Part shown: positions 35,401 through 43,954 of the stretch, in pieces | Position numbering within the stretch: position 1 is the first letter of the stretch | How the letters are laid out: each line of letters opens with the position of its first letter | DNA from: PVC group bacterium | GTDB taxonomy: Bacteria > Verrucomicrobiota > Kiritimatiellia > CAIKKV01 | DNA length: 64,000 bases | Assembly: GCA_945898015.1 (NCBI GenBank) | Contig: CAMDGM010000004.1 | Location: 62,001-126,000 of the forward strand | Direction of reading: 5' to 3' | Notes under the pieces: generated by a model | The model's database searches: none | What the model saw: the letters and a program-made list of their open reading frames with translations, nothing else | What the model was told of the DNA's origin: nothing | Translations under genes and position numbers: made by a program

Positions 35401-38400
35401 ACGGCGGCCGCCCCGAAGGGCCTGGACATCTCGGACTTGACGGGATCGTCGGTGAAGCTTCACTGGCGCCCCGGCGACAACATGCCGGTCACGGCCTATA
35501 ACATTGAAATAGAAACGCTGGAGGGGGTGAACGTCTTTTCCTCCCAGTTCTCCGGAACGACGACCTCCACGGTGGCCGGCGGGTTGAGCGACAGCAGTCC
35601 CTACCGCTGGAGGGCGCAGGCCTCGAACTCACAGGGCGTCAGCCTGTGGACGTCCTGGAAGAACTTTATCACGCGCGGGATTATCCTGACAGTCACGCCG
35701 GCCTCCTGCAATATCGGCGGCGGGTTGGAAGTCCTCGTGGAAGGCCGCGGGCTCAGCCTGACTTCCGATATCCAGACGGTCTCGCTCGCCGGGGTTCCGG
35801 CTTCCATTTTGGGCCAGGGAACGAACTGGGTTCGCGTCATGGCTCCCGCCGCCACGACGCCCGGTACGGGCGATGTGGCGGTTTCGTCGGTGTCGGGCGG
35901 GAATCTGCTCCGGAGCAATGCCTTCACGTTCCTGCCGGCGTCGGCTCCCGTGATGCTTCCGCCTTCCAATCTCACGGAAACCAGTCTGGTGGCCCGGTGG
36001 GAATCCCTGCCCGGGGCTATCAGCTACCGGTTCCAGGCTTCATCGGTTTCAAACTTTGACTCGTTCCTGCCCGGTTACGAGGGCACCAATGCGCTCGTCG
36101 ATCTGACCCGGCTTGACGTGGCCCCGCTCGTTCCGGGAACGAATTATCTGCGCCTGCAGGCCTGGTTCGCGGAAGGGTTTGGTCCGTTCTCTCCCACGCT
36201 GACGGTGAAGCGCCGCCTCCAGTCCCTGGTCATCACCGGCACGAACGTTGTTTATGACGGCACCGGGAAGTCGGTCATCGTGACGGTGGCGCCCGACTCG
36301 CTCTCGTCCTCCGTTGCGGTCCTGTATAACGGTTCCGCCACGCTTCCCGTGACCGCGGGTGTCTATGCGGTTGACGCCGAAGTCAACACGGAGAGCTATT
36401 ACGGGATACAGACCGGCGTGCTGAGCATCGCAAAACGGGAATTGATCGCCACGGGTGCGGACGCCAGCCGGACCTATGGGGATACCAATCCGGCTCTATC
36501 CTATACGTGGTTCAATTTCGCCACGGGCGAGGGGCCCACCAATCTCGTTGAGCGGCCCGGCGCCGCCTGTACCGCCACAACCAATTCGCCCGTCGGCACC
36601 TACTCCATCGACGTGTCGGGTGGCTCGGGCGCGAACTACCGCATCGTCTGTTCGAATGGAACGCTCTCCGTCACGCAGGCCCTGCTTACGGTCACGGCTG
36701 ACGACAAGACCTGGCTGTATGGAACGACAAATACGGCTTTCACCCTGACGATCACGGGATGGAAGAACGGGGAGGGGACGAACGTCCTCACGGTGCAGCC
36801 GGTGGCCGCCACGTTGGCCACGCCGCTCAGCCTCTCGGGGGACTATCCGATCACGGTTAGCGGCGGGAGCGCTCTCAATTACGCCTTCCAGTATGTGCCC
36901 GGCACCCTCACGCTGAACCCGATTGAGGCGGTTGTCACGATCAGCGTTACCAACCTTGTTTACGATGGTAATCCGAAACCGGTCACGGTGACTACCGACC
37001 CGACAAATCTGGTCGTGGTGTTGACCTACAACGGCCTGGAAACGACGCCGGTGACGGCGGGGGTTTATGCGGTCCATGCCGTGATCAAGGAGCGCAATTA
37101 TTCCGGATTCACCAATGCCACGCTGACCATCCGCAAGGCTGATCAGAATGTCACCTCCTTCCTTCCGGCGAGTGGCGCCTACCCGGCGGACCAGCTCCTG
37201 GCGCTTTCGGCCACCGGGTCGCTCTCCGGAATACCCGTCACCTTTGCCGTCCAGTCGGGGCCGGGCGTCATGGAATCCGATCACGAACTTCGCTTCCAGG
37301 GGGTCGGTCCCGTGGCGGTGGTCGCGCGGCAGGCTGCTGATGCAAACTGGAACGCCTCGCCGGCCGTGACGAACACGTATGAGGCCGTCGATACAAACAC
37401 GGTCTATTATGTGGCTAAAGCGGGCCAGTCGCCACGGTGGCCTTACGTCAGCCCGGAAACCGCCGCCAGCAACATCCAGATCGCCGTCGACCAGGCATCG
37501 ACCGGGGAGACTGTCTGGGTGGGCCCCGGCCTGTATGCCGACGGCGGTCGTCCGGCCGCGGGCGCGGCGCTGACAAACCGGCTTGTGCTCGACAAGGCCG
37601 TCTTCGTCCTGTCCGTGGCCGGGCCCGCCACCACCGTCATCGCCGGCCGGTCGGGCACCGGGGGAGAGGCGCCCCTCGGCGCCGATGCCATCCGGTGCGT
37701 CGTCATGACCGAGGGCGCTGTATTGGCAGGCTTCACCCTGACAAACGGATTCACGGCGGGCGCTCTGGCGGGGCTTTCCGAGCAGGTGGGGGGTGGCGCT
37801 TACCTCGCGTCCGCCGGCGTGATCAGCAATTGCGTTATCACGGGTTGCGGGGCCATTTCGGGCGGCGGACTCCAGGGCGGCAGCGCCTTGCGGTGCCGCC
37901 TGACGGGCAATGCGGCGATTAACGAAGGTGGCGGCGCCGCGAACGCCCGGCTGTCGACGTGCCTGCTGTGGAAGAATACGGCGCCCTACGGCGGCGGCGC
38001 GTTCCGGTGTGAGCTGACCTCCTGTACGCTGGCGGACAACACCGCTCTCTATGGCGGTGGAACCTATGAAGGCGGGTTGGTCAACGGGATTGCCTGGTAC
38101 AACACGGGCTGGGACTGCTTCGGGACCCACGTGGCGTATGTCAACGCGGCTACCGGCATCACGGCGGGCGTCGGCGGATGCCTCTCCGCAGCGCCGGTGT
38201 TTGCGGACCGCGCCAAGGGGGATTACCGCCTCGCTTACGGCTCGCCCTGCATCAACAGCGGCACGAACGGTGCCTTGCCGGCCGGCGCTCTGGATCTGGA
38301 TGGTGCAGTTCGCCCGATCCACGCCACGGTCGATATGGGCGCCTTTGAGTTCTTCGGAACGCCCGGCGTGCCGCTTCTGTTGGCGACATCCGACATCCGT

Positions 38401-41400
38401 GCGCATCAGGCCGCCGTGTCGTGGCAGGCGGCAACCGACGAGGTGCGTGTGATCCGTTTCCGGATCGCGGTCTCCAACCTGCCGGCCGGGCCCGGTCGGG
38501 TGGTTCTGGTGGAGGCCCCGGCCCTCTCCGGTGTAGTGACCGGCCTGGCGCCGAACGCGGCCTACGCCTGCCGCATTCGTGCGGAAAACGATTACGATGT
38601 GGGCAGTTGGTCGGGCTGGCAGTCCTTCACCACCCGGACCGAAGCCGTGATCCTGGCGGATCCCGCCCTGTCGTTCAACGCCACGTATGCGTCGGGCCTC
38701 TCGTCCACCCAGACCGTGCAATTGGTGAATCCGGGCGCGACGCCGTGCGTCTGGAGCGGCTCCGTGTCTTATGTGGGCGCCTCATCCGGCTGGCTGACCG
38801 TGGCGCCGGGCAGCGGGACCGTCGACGCGTTCGGCTCCACCGGGCTGACGTTTGTCGTGTGGGCCACCGGCCTTGACGCCGGAACGCACACGGCAAGGCA
38901 TACCCTCAGCTCGCCCAATGCCACCAATAGTCCGGTGGTCCAGGTGGTCACGCTTCAGGTCGCGCGCGCCACCGACACGATCACGTTTGGGGCGACCAAC
39001 CAGGTTTACAACGGGACCGCCCGCTCTGTGCCCGCCACCTCGTTCAGTGGCGACCCGGTTAAGGTGACTTATAATGGATTGACTAATCCGCCGGTGGGGG
39101 CGGGTTCCTACACGGTGACCGGGGTGGTGGATACGCTCAATTGGACCGCCGTTCGGTCGACGCGGCTTACGATCGCGCGGGCACCCCAGGCCATCACGGG
39201 CTTCCTGCCCGCCTCCGGGGATGTGCTCAGCACGAATATCCTGACGCTGAGCGCGACTGGCGGGGGATCCGGGAAACCTCTGGTGTTCTCGATCGTCTCG
39301 GGACCTGCTTCGCTGTTGCCCGGCAACCGGGTGCGCTTCTCGGATTATGGTGACGTGCGTGTGGCCGTGGGCCAGATCGGCACGGTCAACTGGCTGCCGG
39401 CGCCGTCGGTGACAAACGTCTATCGGGTGGTTCCCGTTTCGGGGCTGACGCATTATGTGGCGAGGGCCGGGCAGGCCCCGCTCTGGCCCTATGCGGCGTG
39501 GAATGAAGCCGCCAGCAATATCCAGGATGCGGTGGACGTCTCCCGGGACGGCGACTTCGTCACGGTCAGCAACGGCGACTACCAGGCCGGTGGCCGCCCG
39601 GCGCCCGGCGGCACCATCACGAACCGGATCTGCATCACTCGCGCCATCACGCTCGCCAGCGTGAACGGGTCGGCGGTCACGCGCGTGTTCGGAGCGGAGC
39701 CCGCCACGGTTTCCGGATTCGACGCCGTGCGAGGTTTGTATGCCGGAACGGGCGCCGTCATCCGGGGGTTCACCTTCACGGGCGGCCATACGGCCTTCGC
39801 CTCGGATCTGTCGCAAGACCGGTCGGGCGGCGGCGTGTATCTCACTGGCGGGGCCGAACTGCGCCAGTGCATCGTCACGGACAACCAGTCTGCCGAATAT
39901 GGCGGCGGCGTGCTCGTGCGGGGAAGCGGCCTCGTTAACAACTGCCTGTTGACCGGAAACCGGAGTGACCAGGGCGCCGGCCTCTGCCTGTTCGCGGGTG
40001 GTGAAGCGGTCCACTGCACGATGGCGTCCAACACGGCCACCACAGCGGCCGGCGGTGTCTACATTCCGGATGTCGGCACCCTGGTCAACTGCATCGTCTG
40101 GGGCAATCTGGCGCCTCCGGCGGCCCGGCAGGATCTCGTGTCCCTGGGCGGATCGGTTGCCTTCACCTGCGCGTCCGACGGCCTCACCGCCGGAGTCGCG
40201 GGCTGCCGGATCGCCGACCCCCTGTTCGCCCCCGGCGGGTATCGCCCCGGCGCCGCGTCCCCCTGTGTGAATGCGGGGAACAACGCCCGGGTTCTGACGG
40301 ATACCGACCTGAAGGGAGATCCGCGCGTGGTGGGAACGGTCGATATGGGCGCCTACGAGTATCTTACCAGCCCGGCTGTCCCTACGAACCTGGCCGTATC
40401 GGATCTGACGCTTGCCTCCGCCACGCTTTCCTGGAAGCCTGGTGATGTCATGCCGGTCACGGACTATGAGATTGTAATGGAAGAACTCGGCGGCTCGAAT
40501 GTTCTTTCCGAGACCGTGCCCGGCACGGAGGAATCGCTCGCGGTCGTCGGTTTAAGCCAGGGAACCGGTTACCGCTGGCGCGCCCGGGCCTCGAACTCTC
40601 AGGGACCCAGCGACTGGACGACCTGGCAGCTCCTGTTCACGCATGGATTCATCGTGGGGGCTGATCCCGCTTCCTGTAACATCGGCGGCGGCGTGGAAGT
40701 CCTCATCGAAGGGCAGGGGCTTGGATACGCCTCGAATATCGTATCCGTTTCCCTCTGCGGCGTTCCGGCCGCCATTCTGGCCCAGGGGGATGACTGGGTG
40801 CGCGTAATGGCGCCCATGGCCCCGGTTTCAGGGGTGGGTCACATCCGGGTTTCTTCGCCGACCGGCGGCGACTCGGTGTTGAGCAATGCCTTCACCTTCC
40901 TGGCGGCGCCCGCCCCCGTCCTGCTGCCCCCCACGGATATCACCGCCTCCAGCCTGATGGCCCGCTGGAAGGCGCTGGCCGAGGCCCAATCCTTCCAACT
41001 GCAGGTCTCGGCCCGGCCGGACTTCGCGTCCTTGCTCCCGGGTCTTGAGGGAACGAATGCGCCAGCCTATGCTCGTCAGCTTGACGTTCAGGGCCTGGTG
41101 TCCGGAACGAACTATATGCGTCTCCGGGCCCGTTTTGCGAACGGATATGGTCCCTTCTGCGCCCCGTTCGGCGTTCCCTCCGGCGCGGAACAGCCCTGGG
41201 TCCGTAATCTGATTGGCGCCGACCAGGCGACCGCGGGGCAACTCAGGACCTATGACCTTTCGCCTGTCTTTGCCGGATCCGGACTGGTCTTTTCGGTATC
41301 CTGTAATCAGTTCGATATCGCGGCTCCGAGCGTGGACGGGAGCACGCTTACGCTGGTGGCCGGTCCCGGACATGGCCTGGCCAGGATTATCGTTGCCGCC

Positions 41401-42696
41401 ACACAGACAGACAGCGGTTACAGCGTTTCCACCTCCTTCCTGCTGGATGTGGCGCCGGCGCCGTTCGAGGCCCTCCGGATCAATTGCGGCGGGAAGAAGA
41501 CGGGCTTGTGGACGCGCGATCGGGGCTTTTCCGGAGGTGTTGTTTTCGGGACGAATGCAGTGATTCAAAACACGTCGGCCTCCTTCCCGCAGGCGGTCTA
41601 CAAGGACTGCCGGGTTGCGAGCAATCTGACCTACAGCTTCCCCGATGTCCCGAATGGCACTTACATCGTCCGGCTCGCTTTTGCGGAATTGGTTAAAGAC
41701 CGGATCGGGGCGCGCGTGTTCAAGGTCAAAATCGAGGGGACGACAGTCCTGCCTCTGCTGGACGTCGTGGCGGTGACCGGGGGTAAATTCAGGGCCTACC
41801 TGCCGAAGTTTACTGTTGCCGTGAGAGACGGGAACGGGATGCAAATCAAGGGGGTCGGGCTGAACGGGTCGGAGGCCTTCTTCAACGGGATCACGATCGT
41901 GCCCGTCCCGCCGTCCGGCATGTTCGCCGTTCCGTCTGGGGTGAACACGGGCACGGACCCGGATGCCGGGCCCTATTCGGTGACGAACCGGGGGACGTTG
42001 TTCGTGGACGCCACGGAAGTGACGAAGCAGTTGTGGGACGAGGTTCGCGCGTGGGGCCTGACTCATGGCTATACGGATCTGGCGGAGGGTGCCGGAAAGG
42101 CCCCGGATCACCCGGTGCAGGGCGTGAACTGGTACGATTGCATCAAGTGGTGCAATGCCCGCAGCCAGATGCAGGGCTTGTCTCCGGCCTATTACACGAC
42201 CCCCGACAAGATCGGGGTCTACACAAACGGACAGCTCGACCTGACCGTGAAGTGCGTGGATGTCTGGGCGGGGTACCGGCTGCCGACCGGGTCGGAATGG
42301 GAGTATGCCGCCCGTGGCGGCGCCACCGGCCTTCGCTTCCCCTGGGGGAATGAGATTGATCATTCGTTCGCGAACTATTTCAGCGACTCCGCGTATGCGT
42401 ATGACACGGGTCCGACCCGGGGATATCATCCCGACGCCAATGTCGGCGTCGTCCCCTACACCCTGGCGGCCACGGCGTTCGGCGGATACGGCTTTAAGGC
42501 CGGCTTGTATAACATGGCGGGCAATGTGGCGGAATGGTGCTGGGACCGGGATTCCTCGGCAGGTACGAATCGCCTGGTGCGGGGTGGGGCCTGGTCTTCG
42601 GACGCCTCCTGGTCCCGAATCTCTCAGAGCCTGATGACGGATCCGGTCCTGCGCACTGACGATGTGGGCTTCCGGGCCGTTGTGCCCAGGCCTTAG
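29476..42696 (+). CDS. Giant exported surface protein (4,406 aa): FG-GAP/VCBS, MBG, beta-helix, Fn3, IPT, malectin and SUMF1-fold domains
   Basis: Signal peptide at residues 1-22. Residues 135-460 are FG-GAP/VCBS-type propeller repeats (ADVNGDNAIDV, GDFNMDGRPDL, GDLDRDGIPDV). Residues 495-590 are a HYDIN-like domain. Two tandem units (about 595-2250 and 2251-3905) each hold MBG domains (NVVYDGTAKPV), a right-handed beta-helix starting ASNIQAAVDEA, an Fn3-like domain, a BACON-like domain (WLTVAP), a further MBG and beta-helix, and an IPT domain (PASCNIGGG). Residues 3,996-4,147 resemble malectin (LRINCGG, YIVRLAFAE). Residues 4,156-4,405 are a SUMF1 fold (YRLPTGSEWEYAARGG, MAGNVAEWCW, RLVRGGAW) without the catalytic Cys pair. 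GAGGTGAT precedes the ATG. It ends the operon and probably binds glycans. Confidence 0.85.
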   Translation: MTTIRKILFSMVLLLPVFAARGDSVPTVVRVSPLGWSDSATSGAVVDVELDAVLSGTTNFVLHSSWRGARAGTVTGDGLHNIFTPAAPLLPGESFESVLFGGAGPAFSWRFQTAPQGGGASFTTNSITTLIELAGVARFRNIALADVNGDNAIDVVAPAWGSNKVFFASSSPAFSSNSVLGRAIQDVAVGDFNMDGRPDLLLGCATQAFVVALNTAGGYVAGSVQTVSGVTGPLRSVAVGDLDRNGNPDAVAISETSGHVIPLLSNGAGALTSGVPIACGAEVSKAMYALDVGDLDRDGIPDVVAVGPAGRLVTLKGKGDGTFDAPAAQTVSDQTLYACRIADFNQDGYADIAAVGAGGVVAVGIGSSSNIVYSELNHGLTLSTLYGLAVADCDANGFPDIVVCGGTSVAVLLGANGTFTAKLPTVEIPGELLRDVEVGDLNQDGCPDIVACGLSSGKTYVLWNAPAPVPLIKGNGLDVVSGEAASVDKGTDFGVVPVYTIRTNQFQLINRGKGTLLVSDAVLSGVATSTMKVVSMPASVSPGATQVFSVVYSPETTGTVAAVLTITNNSLATVTNAASPYILHFSGQSVRSWPRLLTIDGTNVVYDGTAKPVVVTVDPVTNYTVLYNGLAETPTTAGVYIVIAEVNTALCYGSVTSVLTVAKRPLSVSCSNASRAYGETNPVVSVTLTNFVDGEGLTNLISAPVAACVATSNSPVGTYPIGGTNGLAENYSFVNVSGTLTVTQTLLTVKADAKARLMGEADPVFTATITGWKNGETTNEFTTPPVGTTTATLGSPSGTYPITFSGGVATNYSFAYLSGTLTVYGVTAKVTITNTDFTYDGTPKSVTVTTLPTNLAVQVTYDGVETPPVTAGVYAVFAQILGSDYSGSTNGTLTIQKAPQTVTTFLPTEGVYPADRLLTLSASGSPSGIPVSFAVVSGPACMASTNQLRFLGLGAVAVAAWQPEGANWLASPAVTNPYSALETNAVHFAALAGQTSQWPYASWETAASNIQAAVDEASSGETVRVGAGLYATGGRPAPGSALTNRLVIDKAIQVLAEYGPAVTIIAGQPGAGVEASLGADAVRCVFMTNGAVLAGFTLTNGFTAGESAAASDQAGGGAFLSSGSVLSNCVIVGCGAVSGGGFRGGAATRCVLSGNRALAEGGGASEAALTACLLWNNAAPYGGGTFQCELNACTLADNTALFGGGTYEGTLVNGIVWYNTGFDCFGTVASHVNAGSGVSAGLDGCLVAPPQFANRAQGDYRLAYGSPCINAGTNSASPAGALDLDGAVRPIHAVVDMGAYEFFGTPGLPVLSALSGIRAHQIDVAWLASTDSVRVIGFRIAVSNQTAAETQIETVVPSPALSGAVTGLAPNTVYSCRIRQENVYDVGAWSGWQSFTTLTEAAIITVTSRTFSVTYAAGHTVTQSVAVANAGATPCVWSGAVTYEGTAKDWLTVAPAGGTVPAFDSTGVLFVVNAAGLRVGTYTAQHTLTSPNATNSPVVQVVSLTVTRAVDTITFGATNQVYSGASRVVTATAGSGESVAVTYNGSVTPPVDAGVYAVTGVVDTVDWTAAATTWLTVARAPQAIMGFLPASGDVPSTNAMSLSATEGGSGNPLVFAVVSGPARLLPENQVRFSDYGEVRVSVDQAGNSNWLPAPSVTNVYRIIPVTGLLHYAARVGQAPLWPYATWDGAASNIQDAVDAAWDGDAIAVTNGVYQAGGRVAPGGTITNRICITRAIELYGVNGAGSTVVVGAPGTDAGLDAVRGLYAGTNAVIRGLTFTGGRTAGSTGGQAQDRSGGGVYLAGGAELRHCIVRENSSSVYGGGAFVQQTGRVNNCLLTGNTSARGGGLCLYAGGEALHCTIASNEATTAAGGAYLPNGGTIGHGIAWGNRAPVGSPQNLQSMSGSIVYTCAGDGVTDGVAGCLIADPMFVPDSYTLESESPCVNVGDNAQAATTNDLKGDPRIVSTLDLGAYEYVVTAAAPKGLDISDLTGSSVKLHWRPGDNMPVTAYNIEIETLEGVNVFSSQFSGTTTSTVAGGLSDSSPYRWRAQASNSQGVSLWTSWKNFITRGIILTVTPASCNIGGGLEVLVEGRGLSLTSDIQTVSLAGVPASILGQGTNWVRVMAPAATTPGTGDVAVSSVSGGNLLRSNAFTFLPASAPVMLPPSNLTETSLVARWESLPGAISYRFQASSVSNFDSFLPGYEGTNALVDLTRLDVAPLVPGTNYLRLQAWFAEGFGPFSPTLTVKRRLQSLVITGTNVVYDGTGKSVIVTVAPDSLSSSVAVLYNGSATLPVTAGVYAVDAEVNTESYYGIQTGVLSIAKRELIATGADASRTYGDTNPALSYTWFNFATGEGPTNLVERPGAACTATTNSPVGTYSIDVSGGSGANYRIVCSNGTLSVTQALLTVTADDKTWLYGTTNTAFTLTITGWKNGEGTNVLTVQPVAATLATPLSLSGDYPITVSGGSALNYAFQYVPGTLTLNPIEAVVTISVTNLVYDGNPKPVTVTTDPTNLVVVLTYNGLETTPVTAGVYAVHAVIKERNYSGFTNATLTIRKADQNVTSFLPASGAYPADQLLALSATGSLSGIPVTFAVQSGPGVMESDHELRFQGVGPVAVVARQAADANWNASPAVTNTYEAVDTNTVYYVAKAGQSPRWPYVSPETAASNIQIAVDQASTGETVWVGPGLYADGGRPAAGAALTNRLVLDKAVFVLSVAGPATTVIAGRSGTGGEAPLGADAIRCVVMTEGAVLAGFTLTNGFTAGALAGLSEQVGGGAYLASAGVISNCVITGCGAISGGGLQGGSALRCRLTGNAAINEGGGAANARLSTCLLWKNTAPYGGGAFRCELTSCTLADNTALYGGGTYEGGLVNGIAWYNTGWDCFGTHVAYVNAATGITAGVGGCLSAAPVFADRAKGDYRLAYGSPCINSGTNGALPAGALDLDGAVRPIHATVDMGAFEFFGTPGVPLLLATSDIRAHQAAVSWQAATDEVRVIRFRIAVSNLPAGPGRVVLVEAPALSGVVTGLAPNAAYACRIRAENDYDVGSWSGWQSFTTRTEAVILADPALSFNATYASGLSSTQTVQLVNPGATPCVWSGSVSYVGASSGWLTVAPGSGTVDAFGSTGLTFVVWATGLDAGTHTARHTLSSPNATNSPVVQVVTLQVARATDTITFGATNQVYNGTARSVPATSFSGDPVKVTYNGLTNPPVGAGSYTVTGVVDTLNWTAVRSTRLTIARAPQAITGFLPASGDVLSTNILTLSATGGGSGKPLVFSIVSGPASLLPGNRVRFSDYGDVRVAVGQIGTVNWLPAPSVTNVYRVVPVSGLTHYVARAGQAPLWPYAAWNEAASNIQDAVDVSRDGDFVTVSNGDYQAGGRPAPGGTITNRICITRAITLASVNGSAVTRVFGAEPATVSGFDAVRGLYAGTGAVIRGFTFTGGHTAFASDLSQDRSGGGVYLTGGAELRQCIVTDNQSAEYGGGVLVRGSGLVNNCLLTGNRSDQGAGLCLFAGGEAVHCTMASNTATTAAGGVYIPDVGTLVNCIVWGNLAPPAARQDLVSLGGSVAFTCASDGLTAGVAGCRIADPLFAPGGYRPGAASPCVNAGNNARVLTDTDLKGDPRVVGTVDMGAYEYLTSPAVPTNLAVSDLTLASATLSWKPGDVMPVTDYEIVMEELGGSNVLSETVPGTEESLAVVGLSQGTGYRWRARASNSQGPSDWTTWQLLFTHGFIVGADPASCNIGGGVEVLIEGQGLGYASNIVSVSLCGVPAAILAQGDDWVRVMAPMAPVSGVGHIRVSSPTGGDSVLSNAFTFLAAPAPVLLPPTDITASSLMARWKALAEAQSFQLQVSARPDFASLLPGLEGTNAPAYARQLDVQGLVSGTNYMRLRARFANGYGPFCAPFGVPSGAEQPWVRNLIGADQATAGQLRTYDLSPVFAGSGLVFSVSCNQFDIAAPSVDGSTLTLVAGPGHGLARIIVAATQTDSGYSVSTSFLLDVAPAPFEALRINCGGKKTGLWTRDRGFSGGVVFGTNAVIQNTSASFPQAVYKDCRVASNLTYSFPDVPNGTYIVRLAFAELVKDRIGARVFKVKIEGTTVLPLLDVVAVTGGKFRAYLPKFTVAVRDGNGMQIKGVGLNGSEAFFNGITIVPVPPSGMFAVPSGVNTGTDPDAGPYSVTNRGTLFVDATEVTKQLWDEVRAWGLTHGYTDLAEGAGKAPDHPVQGVNWYDCIKWCNARSQMQGLSPAYYTTPDKIGVYTNGQLDLTVKCVDVWAGYRLPTGSEWEYAARGGATGLRFPWGNEIDHSFANYFSDSAYAYDTGPTRGYHPDANVGVVPYTLAATAFGGYGFKAGLYNMAGNVAEWCWDRDSSAGTNRLVRGGAWSSDASWSRISQSLMTDPVLRTDDVGFRAVVPRP
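31258..41190 (+). repeat. Internal tandem duplication of about 4.96 kb inside the giant gene
   Basis: Unit 1 (about 31,258-36,220) and unit 2 (about 36,221-41,190) have the same domain order, with matching landmarks 4.96 kb apart: AACGTTGTTTA at 31,282 and 36,244, and the IPT motif near 35,700 and 40,670. Protein landmarks such as ASNIQDAVD and GGTITNRICITRAI are near-identical between units, while overall identity looks moderate. Confidence 0.85.
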
Positions 42697-43041
42697 CGCG
42701 CCGCATATGATTCCCGGATCCTCCCCTAGCTTGAAATGGAGCTGGACTCCTTTGGCCGTTAGCCGGGACGACGCTTGCCAGGGCACCTGAGTAGCGGATC
42801 ACCGGGAGCACATCGGTCCGAGTCATCGCGCGCCCAGGGGCAAGGGCCAGTTCGCGTTTGCGTATGGGGCAAAAGATCGCTACTCTACACCATGGGAATC
42901 ATGCTTTGGCAATATGATTCGGTCCGGGCCGCGGAAGCGGTCCGGCGTTCACGGACAGAGCCGCCTTGAGCCTCTGCATCGCGATCGACGACGCGCGCAG
43001 CCAGAAATGGCTACGTCCTGAAAAACAACACGGGAGATTTT
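42697..43041 (+). other. 345-bp intergenic region with a promoter candidate, no gene
   Basis: No hairpin followed by a T-run marks the end of the giant-gene operon. A promoter candidate (42,858-42,886) precedes a 25-codon frame at 42,891 without recognisable features. The last 17 bases carry GGGAG, the ribosome binding site of the M55 gene. Confidence 0.5.
42858..42886 (+). promoter_or_regulatory. Weak promoter candidate upstream of the second M55 gene
   Basis: TTGCGT, a 17-base spacer and TACTCT. The -10 is identical to that of the NagB-like promoter, but the -35 keeps only TTG. It lies 155 bases before the start codon, implying a long leader if used. Confidence 0.3.
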
Positions 43042-43827
43042 ATGAACATGGTCGTGATGGTGGACATGGAAGGCATCAGCGGCATCTGCCGCAAGTCGCA
43101 GGTTCGATCGGACGGTGAGCATTACCAGGCCGCGCGGCGCTATCTGACGTGGGACATCAATGCCTGCGTGGATGGCTGTTTCAAGGGTGGCGCCACGCAG
43201 GTCACCGTGCGTGACGCGCACGGCAGCGGATTCAATTTTATCTGGGACGAGCTGGATTCCCGGGCTGTTTATGCCCAGGGCGCGGGCCGGTGCGGGGCGC
43301 GTCTCCCAGGCCTCGGCAAGGCCGATGGCCTGATCCTGCTGGGCTACCATGCCATGGCCGGCACGCAGCAGGCCATCCTGGAGCATACGATGAATTCAGC
43401 AGAGTGGCAGAATTTCTGGCTGAACGGCCGCAAAGCCGGCGAGATTGCGATTGATGCCGGGATGGCCGGCGACTGCGGGGTGCCGACCCTGATGGTGAGC
43501 GGCGACGACAAGACGTGCCGCGAAGCGCGGCGCCTGATCAAGGGCGTGATCACGGTGGAGGTGAAGCAGGCGCTGGACCTGGAATACGGAATCTTGCTGC
43601 CCAAAGAGGAGGCGCACCGGCGCATCCGCGACGGGGCGGCGCGAGCCGTGAGTCAATACCGCGCGATCCGGCCTTTCAAAGTGTCCCGCCCTGTGCGGAT
43701 GCGGCTCGAACTCGTTTCCCGCGGGGTGGTGCCCGTCGGGCGGCCCGGGGTGCGCGTGATTGACGGTCGCACCTACGAGGTGAGCGGGCCCAGCGTCGAG
43801 GCCGCGCTGAGACTATTGGGCGGGTAG
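43042..43827 (+). CDS. M55 family D-aminopeptidase (DppA-like), second copy
   Basis: A 261-aa cytoplasmic zinc peptidase. It has Asp8 and Glu10 (VDMEGISG), RDAHGSGFN, LGYHAMAGT and VSGDDK at the family positions. It is clearly diverged from the copy at 9,548 and is a paralogue of a different subgroup, not a recent duplication. GGGAG lies seven bases before the ATG. It is a single gene between the exported-protein operon and the redox operon, which has its own promoter at 43,900. Expected substrates are short D-amino-acid peptides, perhaps from peptidoglycan turnover. Confidence 0.88.
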   Translation: MNMVVMVDMEGISGICRKSQVRSDGEHYQAARRYLTWDINACVDGCFKGGATQVTVRDAHGSGFNFIWDELDSRAVYAQGAGRCGARLPGLGKADGLILLGYHAMAGTQQAILEHTMNSAEWQNFWLNGRKAGEIAIDAGMAGDCGVPTLMVSGDDKTCREARRLIKGVITVEVKQALDLEYGILLPKEEAHRRIRDGAARAVSQYRAIRPFKVSRPVRMRLELVSRGVVPVGRPGVRVIDGRTYEVSGPSVEAALRLLGG

Positions 43828-43899
43828 CAGTCGTAAGCCGATGCTTGCGAACGGATGGGTGGAGTATCATCCTGAATTCGTCCTGCAATCTCGCATTCG

Positions 43900-43929
43900 T
43901 TGACGATCCCCTCGTGAGTTTGGTACCCT
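43900..43929 (+). promoter_or_regulatory. Sigma70-type promoter candidate for the redox operon
   Basis: TTGACG at 43,900-43,905, an 18-base spacer and TACCCT at 43,924-43,929, 25 bases before the ATG at 43,955. It fits the TTGAC...TAnnnT pattern of the other block promoters. Confidence 0.5.
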
Positions 43930-43954
43930 ATCCCCATAAAGTAGGAGTATTCAA

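Noticed and set aside
42891-42968. 25-codon frame MGIMLWQYDSV... after the promoter candidate
   Set aside because: No ribosome binding site and no recognisable product.
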